The notes beneath the pieces were generated by a model that made no database searches, had not been told where the DNA came from, and saw only the letters and a program-made list of their open reading frames with translations. Below, piece after piece: positions 1 through 4,567 of a stretch of DNA of 5,069 nucleotides. The stretch is from Syntrophomonadaceae bacterium (GTDB lineage: Bacteria > Bacillota > Syntrophomonadia > Syntrophomonadales > Syntrophomonadaceae), in the NCBI GenBank assembly GCA_012840625.1, contig DUSB01000244.1, positions 1 through 5,069 of the forward strand. Reading direction: 5' to 3'. The position numbers and the translations under genes are program-made. Each line of letters starts with the position of its first letter. Positions within the stretch are counted from its first letter, which is position 1.

Positions 1-395
1 AATTGGGTGCGATTGTTTTTAATGAACCGGAAAAACTAGAAAAACTCAATCAAATAACTCATCCGCGGGTTATGGAGAGCTTTAAAGAAAGTCTGCGTGA
101 AATTCGCCACACCAACCCCTATGCCATTGTCTTTTTGGAAATACCTCTGCTCTATGAGACGCGCAGTGAGCGTATTTGTGATGAGGTATGGGTGGTATGG
201 GTGGATCGGGAAACGCAGATCGAGCGTCTGATGGAACGTAATTCCTATACCCGTGAGGAGGCAATTATGCGTATCGATGCCCAGATGTCTTTGGATGAAA
301 AGGCCCGTATGGCTGATGTCGTTCTGGATAACAGGGGGAGCCTGGAGGAAACGATTCGTGTTGCATCCAATTATTACAATAACTATACTGAATAA
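1..395 (+). CDS. coaE: Dephospho-CoA kinase, 3' part (5' end outside the window)
   Basis: Dephospho-CoA kinase phosphorylates the 3' hydroxyl of dephospho-CoA with ATP, the last step of coenzyme A synthesis, in the cytoplasm. The visible 131 codons (first complete codon TTG at position 3, read as internal Leu, not a start) carry the C-terminal two thirds. The segment LNQITHPRV near visible residue 15-23 and IPLLYE near 47-52 belong to the CoA-binding domain. ERNSYTREEAIMRI near 78-91 is the lid helix with conserved arginines, and the ADVVLDN segment near 104-110 is typical of the family C-terminus. The family is usually about 200 residues, so roughly 70 are missing at the left, including the ATP-binding P-loop; this is truncation by the window edge, not damage. 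The stop is TAA at 393-395, and the lytic transglycosylase gene follows after 54 bases on the same strand. Identity is confident from motifs. Confidence 0.93.
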   Translation, partial: LGAIVFNEPEKLEKLNQITHPRVMESFKESLREIRHTNPYAIVFLEIPLLYETRSERICDEVWVVWVDRETQIERLMERNSYTREEAIMRIDAQMSLDEKARMADVVLDNRGSLEETIRVASNYYNNYTE

Positions 396-449
396 TCGAT
401 CAATATAATAGTGATACAGTAGTCAATCTAATGATGGAGGGAACTTGCA

Positions 450-1013
450 GTGCGGATCAAGGCCAAGAGCCGTGTTTCACTCATAATATGGATTATTATT
501 TTATTATTTCTGGCTTTTGTTTTCATCTTTCCCCGGTGGATAAGTTTTTTTTACCCGCTGCCGCATCAGGAATTGGTTTTTACTACCGCCAGTGAAGAAG
601 ATGTAGATCCCTATCTGGTATTTGCGATTATCAGGGTAGAAAGTAAATACCAGACCGGCGCAGAATCTCCCAAGGGAGCGAAAGGGCTTATGCAGATCAT
701 GCCGGAAACAGCTGAATGGATTGCAGAGCAGAAGGGTATAGATGATTTTCAAGCGCAGAATCTACATGATCCGGAAGTAAACATTCAATTTGGTTGCTGG
801 TATCTGCGCAGCTTGCAGGAGGAATTTGGTGGTAATGAAACCACCATGATTGCTGCCTATAATGCCGGACGGGGAAGAGTGAAAGAATGGATACGCAGCG
901 GACTATGGGATGGCCGGGAGGAAACCATAGAAAATATTCCTTATAATGAAACCGAAGAATACGTTCGCAATGTATTAAAGACTTATCATGCCTATCGGGC
1001 TATTTATGATTAG
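450..1013 (+). CDS. Membrane-anchored lytic transglycosylase (SLT domain)
   Basis: This is a lytic murein transglycosylase, which cleaves the MurNAc-GlcNAc bond of peptidoglycan outside the membrane and forms 1,6-anhydro ends. The 187-residue protein starts with basic residues and a hydrophobic segment at about 10-32 that reads as an uncleaved signal anchor. The SLT fold follows: AIIRVESKY at 59-67 with the presumed catalytic Glu64 and following Ser65, GLMQIMP at 79-85, NIQFGCWYL at 111-119, AYNAG at 136-140 and ETEEYVRNVL at 167-176. All hallmark motifs are intact. The GTG start at 450 is chosen because GGAGGG lies about 9 bases upstream (435-440) and the frame then includes the anchor. The short gap to coaE suggests co-transcription; a lone TATAAT at 404-409 has no matching -35. 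In many Clostridia an SLT protein of this size lies beside coaE (recalled, not checked). The physiological role, cell-wall turnover or secretion, cannot be read from the sequence. Confidence 0.93.
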   Translation: MRIKAKSRVSLIIWIIILLFLAFVFIFPRWISFFYPLPHQELVFTTASEEDVDPYLVFAIIRVESKYQTGAESPKGAKGLMQIMPETAEWIAEQKGIDDFQAQNLHDPEVNIQFGCWYLRSLQEEFGGNETTMIAAYNAGRGRVKEWIRSGLWDGREETIENIPYNETEEYVRNVLKTYHAYRAIYD

Positions 1014-1092
1014 ATAGAACAGAAACTTTACGCATGAAGCACAGGTCTTCTTAATAGAATGTCGTTAGACAAACTATTAAGGAGGCTTTTTT

Positions 1093-2751
1093 GTGTACTA
1101 CCACAGTAATCCATTCAAAAGGCGTCGGCTGTTGCTGCTGGTTTTTGTTCTGGGTCTAACCCTCATAGGGGGAAGCGTTTCTATCCTGCAAAAACAGGCC
1201 CTTTTCACCGCCAATATGGAATCGCGACCTTTAACTGTGGGCATCAAGGGGCCGGTAAAAACCTTACACCCGGCTTTAGTTGAAAAACAGGGAGAAAAGC
1301 TGATCAGCCGTGCCATGTATGAAGGGTTGGTGAGCTATGATGGAGAACACGAGCACATCCAACCGCTTTTGGCTAGCAGCTGGAAGTTTAGTGATGGCGG
1401 GAAGACGCTGGAACTGAAGCTCCGTAAAGATGTGCGCTTTCATAATGGCAAAAAGATGACTGCAGCAGATGTAAAAGCATCCTGGCAGCGTAATCTTGTG
1501 GCAACGGAAGAATGGTCTAATATTAGCCTTTTTATGCCTATCGTTGGAGCCAGAGAGCTGGTGCAGGGAATCAATAAAGAGATTAGCGGCATCGAAGTTC
1601 TTAATGAGCGGACACTTCGTGTTCGTTTTATAAAACCACATGCGGCCTATCTTTATGTACTAACCCATCCTATGTTTGCCGTTATGGATGAGGCGGAGAA
1701 AAATGACCTGGGTGCGGGAACCGGACCTTATTGTTTAAAAGAAAAAAAAGAAGAAAGCATGGTGCTGATACCATGGGAGCAGTACTATAGAGGGAAACCC
1801 AAATTAAACGCTATACAGGTCAGTAGCTACTCCGACCAAAATCAGGCCTTAAAAGATTTCAAAAGTGGCCGTCTGGACTATCTGGACGATGTACCTCAGC
1901 AGGAAGTAAGAAATCTTGTAAAAGATAAGGAAATGAAAAAGCTCCTGCTGCGGCAGCCTGCTCTGGAGAGTTACTGGCTGGGTTTTAATATGAATCGGGA
2001 GCCCTTTGCCAACAATTATTTACTTCGTCGGGCTTTGAACTACGCGATTGATAGGGATGCCATTATCAAGAAAGTTTTTGGCGGGGGATATCGACCTGCT
2101 CTGGGGGTGGTACCGGATGGAATGCCAGCTTACCAGCGTCAGATATACGGGTATCGCTATGATCTGGAAAAAGCGCGCCAGTTGATGGCAGAAGCAGGTT
2201 ATTCTGACGGTGAGGGCCTGCAGCCTTTAACCCTGAAAGTAAACAAAGATCAGGGTCATGAACAGGTGGCAAAGGAAATTGCCAGCCAATTGGCACTTAT
2301 AGGGGTTAAGGTGCAGATCGATACTGCGGATTGGGATTATTATAAAAAACAAATGCACCGTCTGGATATGAGCTTTTTCCGCCTGGGTTGGAAGGCTGAT
2401 TATCCGGATGCTGATAACTTCCTCTACAGCCTTTTCCATAGTTCGGGCGTAGGATTAAGCAACTTTGTTGCTTATCGGAATCCTCAGGTTGATAAGGTGC
2501 TGGATCTTTCACGGCGGCAGTACAAAAACAATGAAGAAAGGATTAAGCAGCTTAAACGTGCAGAAGAGATCATCATTGATGATGCCCCCTGCCTGTTCCT
2601 TTTTCAAAAGGAGGCTGTAAAATTAGTCAGTCAAGAGGTGCAGGGGCTATTGCTTAACGGGATGGAAGAATTTGATTGGTTTAAAGTCTATCTAAGCAAG
2701 CCTGAATCACCCGTTCCTCCGCCTGACCCCAAAGAGATGGGACGGAAGTAA
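1093..2751 (+). CDS. Family 5 (peptide-type) substrate-binding protein, membrane-anchored
   Basis: This is an extracellular solute-binding protein of the OppA/DppA family 5, the receptor part of ABC importers for peptides or, in some members, nickel or sugars. GTG at 1093 is preceded by AAGGAGG at 1079-1085. Residues 1-12 are basic and 13-31 hydrophobic. No cysteine follows in a lipobox position, so the protein is probably held by an uncleaved N-terminal helix rather than a lipid, or is secreted. The mature domain opens with LTVGIKGPVKTLHPAL (47-62). Family signatures follow: MYEGLV 75-80, LRKDVRFHNGKKMTAADVK 110-128, GTGPYCL 209-215, LRRALNYAIDRDAI 311-324, YDLEKARQLMAEAGY 356-370 and WKADYPDADNF 433-443. 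The C-terminus is Pro-rich (538-545). The length of 552 is normal. No permease or ATPase genes adjoin, so it is an orphan receptor here and the substrate cannot be assigned. A 79-base gap separates it from the upstream gene. Confidence 0.92.
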   Translation: MYYHSNPFKRRRLLLLVFVLGLTLIGGSVSILQKQALFTANMESRPLTVGIKGPVKTLHPALVEKQGEKLISRAMYEGLVSYDGEHEHIQPLLASSWKFSDGGKTLELKLRKDVRFHNGKKMTAADVKASWQRNLVATEEWSNISLFMPIVGARELVQGINKEISGIEVLNERTLRVRFIKPHAAYLYVLTHPMFAVMDEAEKNDLGAGTGPYCLKEKKEESMVLIPWEQYYRGKPKLNAIQVSSYSDQNQALKDFKSGRLDYLDDVPQQEVRNLVKDKEMKKLLLRQPALESYWLGFNMNREPFANNYLLRRALNYAIDRDAIIKKVFGGGYRPALGVVPDGMPAYQRQIYGYRYDLEKARQLMAEAGYSDGEGLQPLTLKVNKDQGHEQVAKEIASQLALIGVKVQIDTADWDYYKKQMHRLDMSFFRLGWKADYPDADNFLYSLFHSSGVGLSNFVAYRNPQVDKVLDLSRRQYKNNEERIKQLKRAEEIIIDDAPCLFLFQKEAVKLVSQEVQGLLLNGMEEFDWFKVYLSKPESPVPPPDPKEMGRK

Positions 2752-2763
2752 AAGTCTGGTAAA

Positions 2764-2794
2764 CTGCCTGGTTATAGGGTACAAACAGAGGCAG
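2764..2794 (+). other. Possible hairpin after the substrate-binding protein gene
   Basis: CTGCCT at 2764-2769 can pair with AGGCAG at 2789-2794 around a 19-base loop, just past the stop at 2751. No T run follows, so this is at best a weak or factor-assisted end signal. It sits directly before the tRNA promoter. Confidence 0.25.
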
Positions 2795-2802
2795 GAAACA
2801 AA

Positions 2803-2831
2803 TTGACAGTGCTGGTGGGCTGTTGTATAAT
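2803..2831 (+). promoter_or_regulatory. Consensus sigma-A promoter of the tRNA-Leu gene
   Basis: TTGACA at 2803-2808 and TATAAT at 2826-2831 are both perfect consensus hexamers with the optimal 17-base spacer. The expected transcription start is near 2838, about 50 bases upstream of the tRNA. Such a strong promoter fits a stable RNA gene. Confidence 0.92.
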
Positions 2832-2846
2832 ATCCGTTGCGGGAGA

Positions 2847-2861
2847 GGCTGGAGATCAGCC
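2847..2861 (+). other. Hairpin in the 5' leader of the pre-tRNA
   Basis: GGCTG at 2847-2851 pairs with CAGCC at 2857-2861 across the 5-base loop GAGAT. The hairpin lies in the transcribed leader between the predicted start near 2838 and the mature tRNA 5' end at 2889. It may be only a spacer structure removed by RNase P. A T-box is unlikely, because the leader is only about 50 bases. Confidence 0.4.
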
Positions 2862-2888
2862 CGGCGCGCGAGAATTTAATATCAGTTT

Positions 2889-2973
2889 GCGGCGGTGGTG
2901 GAATGGGCAGACACGTACGTTTGAGGGGCGTATCCTTTACAGGGTGCGGGTTCAAGTCCCGCTCGCCGCACCA
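2889..2973 (+). tRNA. tRNA-Leu (anticodon GAG), CCA encoded
   Basis: A complete type II cloverleaf is visible. The acceptor stem is GCGGCGG (2889-2895) with TCGCCGC (2963-2969), including one G-U pair, then discriminator A at 2970 and encoded CCA at 2971-2973. The D stem is GTG/CAC with the leucine-like GAATGGGCAGA loop. The anticodon stem TACGT/GCGTA (2916-2920 and 2928-2932) encloses loop TTGAGGG with anticodon GAG at 2923-2925, reading CUC and CUU. The long variable arm TCCT-TTAC-AGGG (2933-2944) marks Leu/Ser/Tyr class. The T stem is GCGGG/CCCGC with loop TTCAAGT. The discriminator A plus this anticodon identifies leucine. It stands alone with its own promoter and terminator, not in a tRNA cluster. 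Confidence 0.97.
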
Positions 2974-2983
2974 TATGAAAGAT

Positions 2984-3010
2984 AAAACCGTGGAATAAGC
3001 ACGGTTTTTT
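2984..3010 (+). terminator. Rho-independent terminator of the tRNA-Leu unit
   Basis: AAAACCGTG at 2984-2992 pairs with CACGGTTTT at 3000-3008 across a 7-base loop, with a six-T run at 3005-3010 overlapping the stem end. It begins 11 bases after the CCA, so it ends the tRNA transcript. Confidence 0.9.
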
Positions 3011-3078
3011 TATTTTGCCTCAGGCTTACTTCATTACCAGAATCGACGAAATCCTTGTTAAATACGAAGAAAATATTG

Positions 3079-3087
3079 TGCTACAAT
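3079..3087 (+). promoter_or_regulatory. Extended -10 promoter candidate for the DUF4491-like gene
   Basis: TG at 3079-3080, one base, then TACAAT at 3082-3087 forms an extended -10 element 47 bases upstream of the proposed CTG start. No good -35 sits at 17 bases (TTGTTA at 3055-3060 is 21 bases away), so the extended -10 would have to compensate. It follows the tRNA terminator, so the gene needs its own promoter. Confidence 0.55.
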
Positions 3088-3133
3088 ATAGGCATATTTG
3101 TGAAAAAAAAGCAATTTAGGGAGGAGAATCATA

Positions 3134-3391
3134 CTGTACACGGGAATAATCTTTGGCTTATATGTACTATTTACCATTGGCTTGTATCACATACTAGTGG
3201 TAAAATTGGAGGAACACTTTGGAGTCTGGCCGTGGATAGTTTTTCTGCTGCTGGGACTGCTGTCTTTGTATTGTTCCTGGACAGCTGCCAGCGGGACTTT
3301 ATCCATGTGGTGGGGATACAATGCTTTTCTTAACCTGTGGGCGATCAAAGAAATGCTGGAACAGCCCGCACGGCGTCTAGCCAAGCAATAA
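3134..3391 (+). CDS. Small three-helix membrane protein, DUF4491-like, probable CTG start
   Basis: An 85-residue integral membrane protein of unknown function. From the proposed start, three hydrophobic segments lie at about 3-22, 33-50 and 53-70. The pattern matches what I recall of family DUF4491: GIIFG near the N-terminus (4-8), IGLYHILVVKLEEHFG (15-30) before the second helix, FLLLGLLSL (37-45), then LWAIKEMLEQ (68-77) followed by basic residues. The family is usually around 90-100 residues and often ends with a short basic tail. Start choice: the frame is open from a TGA at 3101-3103 but has no ATG, GTG or TTG before TTG at 3182. Starting there would delete the first helix and leave no ribosome-binding site. 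CTG at 3134 lies about 8 bases after GGAGG in GGGAGGAG (3119-3126). ATA at 3131 is a less likely alternative. Monocistronic; stop TAA at 3389-3391. Confidence 0.75.
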   Translation: MYTGIIFGLYVLFTIGLYHILVVKLEEHFGVWPWIVFLLLGLLSLYCSWTAASGTLSMWWGYNAFLNLWAIKEMLEQPARRLAKQ

Positions 3392-3692
3392 TTATTTCAT
3401 CAAAAGGCGGCAGGATGGCTTTTATAGCAGGCATTTAAAGATACTTATTCATTGCTGTTGAGCAGGCACAGTTAAAACATATTCAGGATAAAAAGAAAAG
3501 TAATGTTCAAAAAGGTAGGATTACAGATCTGGGTTATGATGAAGGGCCGCGGTACTATCCCGGGTTAGATACATGTCTAAGCTTTGCTGCAATAAATTCC
3601 GACTGCTAAACCAGAGCCACGATAAGCCTTTTTCTGGTCAACCGCTCTCTACCAGCATTGCCATAACTATTCGCTGTTTTTCCCGCCATAAT
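3392..3692. other. Non-coding stretch with an interrupted short reading frame
   Basis: No recognisable gene is seen here. On the + strand, an ATG at 3415 opens seven codons (MAFIAGI) and hits TAA at 3436. The same frame then stays open to TAA at 3607-3609 (57 codons, with the segments AVEQAQLKHIQ and ITDLGYDEG), but without a start codon or ribosome-binding site. This could be a decayed small gene or chance. A separate 22-codon frame starts with ATG at 3504 behind only a weak AG-rich stretch. On the - strand, a 27-codon frame (ATG at 3687-3689, ending in TAG at 3606-3608) runs just downstream of the zinc-motif gene without a clear ribosome-binding site. The left arm of the inverted repeat (3610-3627) lies inside this stretch. 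Confidence 0.4.
3610..3627 (+). repeat. Left arm of an inverted repeat bracketing the zinc-motif gene
   Basis: ACCAG-AGCCACGATAAGC here is the reverse complement of 3970-3988 except for one extra base in the right arm. The two arms are about 340 bases apart and face each other around the - strand gene at 3693-3860. No target-site duplication is evident beside them. Confidence 0.7.
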
Positions 3693-3860
3693 TCATCGCT
3701 GTCCTCTCGTCCTCAGACAGACAGTATGAAAATATCTTTCTTCAAACATGATGTAGGACTTACTCCCGATCGGCTGTTTACAAATTTTACAGCGGGTACG
3801 GGCGATTTTCTGTTTTCTCTCGATATGACGCTGTTTTTCGAATGTAGTCATTTTGGTCAT
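3693..3860 (-). CDS. 55-residue protein with CxxC...HxxC metal-binding signature
   Basis: A short gene of no family I recognise. ATG is at 3860-3858 on the - strand, behind AAAGGAGC (3875-3868) with a 7-base spacer; a second in-frame ATG lies at codon 4, but the first fits the spacing better. The N-terminal 23 residues are polar and basic (EKQRHIERKQK at 8-18), probably helical. The second half carries CKIC (24-27), a linker KQPIGSKSYIMFEERYF, and HTVC (45-48), then a basic tail. The arrangement C-x2-C-x17-H-x2-C could bind one zinc ion, as in LIM-like or zinc-ribbon knuckles, and the charge suggests nucleic-acid contact; both are inferences. It is too short for most size cut-offs. A + strand frame over the same bases has no ribosome-binding site and no motif, so it is the shadow. 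Stop is TGA at 3695-3693. Confidence 0.68.
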   Translation of the reverse strand: MTKMTTFEKQRHIERKQKIARTRCKICKQPIGSKSYIMFEERYFHTVCLRTRGQR

Positions 3861-3880
3861 ATTGATCGCTCCTTTCTATG

Positions 3881-3895
3881 AACCCCATGGGGGTT
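3881..3895 (-). other. Hairpin in the leader of the zinc-motif gene
   Basis: AACCCC at 3881-3886 and GGGGTT at 3890-3895 pair around a 3-base loop. The hairpin lies just upstream of the ribosome-binding site at 3868-3875 and downstream of a second Shine-Dalgarno at 3919-3923. It could influence translation of the zinc-motif protein. Confidence 0.45.
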
Positions 3896-3903
3896 ACGTC
3901 GCT

Positions 3904-3923
3904 TCAGTGCATAACATTCCTCC
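3904..3923 (-). promoter_or_regulatory. Strong ribosome-binding site with a two-codon reading frame
   Basis: On the - strand, AAAAGGAGG (core GGAGG at 3923-3919) is followed after six bases by ATG at 3912-3910, then CAC and TGA (3906-3904). This is an ideal initiation site followed by a Met-His-stop minigene, 43 bases upstream of the zinc-motif gene start codon and out of frame with it. It may be a minimal leader, or the scar of a gene that lost its body. Confidence 0.45.
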
Positions 3924-3969
3924 TTTTCTGATTGTTAATGGTGCCGAGCAAAATAGACTGGAATAACAT

Positions 3970-3988
3970 GCTTATCGTGGCTTCTGGT
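3970..3988 (+). repeat. Right arm of the inverted repeat
   Basis: GCTTATCGTGGCTTCTGGT is the reverse complement of 3610-3627 with one added base (18 of 19). It runs into the hairpin at 3984-3999. The core CGATAAGC also recurs at 4081-4088, with one mismatch-free 7-base match (CGATAAG). Confidence 0.7.
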
Positions 3989-3999
3989 CTGATGACCAG
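3984..3999. other. Perfect short hairpin at the repeat's outer edge
   Basis: CTGGTC (3984-3989) pairs with GACCAG (3994-3999) around TGAT. It overlaps the outer end of the right repeat arm. The left arm begins with ACCAG but has no matching hairpin of its own. Confidence 0.5.
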
Positions 4000-4043
4000 G
4001 CATTAGTGCCAGTGTATTTATAAGGATCTGATCGTCCCTTAAA

Positions 4044-4091
4044 GAGCCTGGATACATAAAGAGGCTCACGATTTTTTGATCGATAAGCCTC
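4044..4091. other. Two mutually exclusive hairpins
   Basis: GAGCCT (4044-4049) can pair with AGGCTC (4062-4067). Alternatively GAGGCT (4061-4066) can pair with AGCCTC (4086-4091), with CGAT/ATCG (4069-4072 and 4079-4082) stacking inside. The strands overlap, so only one can form. On the + strand the first hairpin is followed at a short distance by six T (4072-4077), which resembles an attenuator or terminator. No gene immediately downstream is assured. Confidence 0.35.
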
Positions 4092-4226
4092 CAAATTACA
4101 GCAACATAAATGTATTTGTTATTGCCTCACAACCTGATGGAATAACCCTCGGGGAGGTGGAGGCTGCTTCTGTATCTATTTGATTATCATTATAGCAGAT
4201 AATGCCGGCATGCTCTACCAACAGAG

Positions 4227-4340
4227 CCTTTTATTGGGGAACGATTTTTATGGTTATAGCAGCCTGGAGGGTAAAAATGATGGGGGCTTCTTACCAAAGC
4301 ACCGGAATAAACTGTATTTTAAGGCTGAACCAATAAAAGG
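4227..4340. repeat. 11-base perfect inverted repeat, 92-base interior
   Basis: CCTTTTATTGG at 4227-4237 and CCAATAAAAGG at 4330-4340 are exact reverse complements. No recognisable gene lies between them apart from a weak 19-codon frame. It could be a closing stem of a structured RNA or a small repeat remnant, or chance. Confidence 0.35.
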
Positions 4341-4429
4341 AAGGGGATATCGAGGGCTGATAGCCTGCTGGAGGGATTTTAGCTGTTGCATTGGTACGAC
4401 TGGATGAAGTGGGCCCGAGAGCACCATCT

Positions 4430-4480
4430 ATCGACAGAATATTCTAAAATTATTATTTAAATAGATAGAATATTTAAAAA
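4430..4480. repeat. AT-rich imperfect direct repeats upstream of the YIG-motif gene
   Basis: The 20-base units at 4430-4449 and 4461-4480 agree at 16 positions and share the core AGAATATT. Their start points are 31 bases apart, close to three helical turns, so both would present the same face. They lie about 60-110 bases upstream of the candidate -10 at 4538-4543 and may be binding sites or an UP-like AT-rich element. Confidence 0.4.
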
Positions 4481-4534
4481 TTAAACCACCAGCACATGAA
4501 AATACTTGTTTATATGTAAAAAAAAGGAGAAATA

Positions 4535-4543
4535 TGCTAAAAT
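4535..4543 (+). promoter_or_regulatory. Extended -10 promoter candidate for the YIG-motif gene
   Basis: TG at 4535-4536, one base, then TAAAAT at 4538-4543 gives an extended -10 element 25 bases before the start codon. The -35 area is poor (TTGTTT at 4506-4511 is too far). It resembles the extended -10 of the DUF4491-like gene (TGCTACAAT). The leader would be about 17 bases, just enough for the ribosome-binding site. Confidence 0.5.
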
Positions 4544-4567
4544 TGATAGCAAAGGGAGGTGTGCATC

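Larger units (their letters stand above)
3861..4560. other. Gene-poor stretch with inverted repeats and candidate RNA structures
   Basis: Apart from the leader of the - strand zinc-motif gene and the listed repeats, I see no convincing gene. The longest + strand frame (TTG at 4180 to TGA at 4405-4407, 75 codons) has no ribosome-binding site, an odd start and no family pattern. A 19-codon frame (ATG at 4277, TAA at 4334-4336) does have GGAGGG five bases upstream, at 4266-4271, and could be a micropeptide, but nothing else supports it. GGGGAGG at 4151-4157 resembles a ribosome-binding site but has only an 8-codon GTG frame beside it. The last 120 bases are very AT-rich and hold direct repeats before the next gene. 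Confidence 0.5.

Noticed and set aside
3..5. TTG at position 3 as a start of coaE
   Set aside because: The protein is truncated at its N-terminus by the window edge and lacks the P-loop; this codon is an internal leucine.
404..409. TATAAT between coaE and the transglycosylase gene as a promoter
   Set aside because: No acceptable -35 at 16-18 bases; the short gap favours co-transcription.
2803..2985. 60-codon + strand frame over the tRNA region
   Set aside because: It starts inside the -35 hexamer and runs through the promoter, leader and tRNA; it is a by-product of the tRNA sequence.
3055..3333. 92-codon + strand frame overlapping the DUF4491-like gene
   Set aside because: It has no ribosome-binding site, starts upstream of the promoter candidate and shows no family pattern; the other frame has clear transmembrane helices and conserved motifs.
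3573..3881. 102-codon + strand frame opposite the zinc-motif gene
   Set aside because: No ribosome-binding site and no motif; its codons are in register with the - strand gene, so its openness mirrors that gene.
4180..4407. 75-codon + strand frame starting with TTG
   Set aside because: No ribosome-binding site at the right distance, atypical composition and no recognisable family; kept only as a remark in the gene-poor stretch.
3392..4560. CRISPR array or known riboswitch in the gene-poor region
   Set aside because: No regularly spaced identical repeats are present and no conserved riboswitch core that I know could be found on either strand.
4559..4567. GTG at 4559 as start of the YIG-motif protein
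   Set aside because: The GTG overlaps the Shine-Dalgarno sequence itself; ATG at 4568 has correct spacing.
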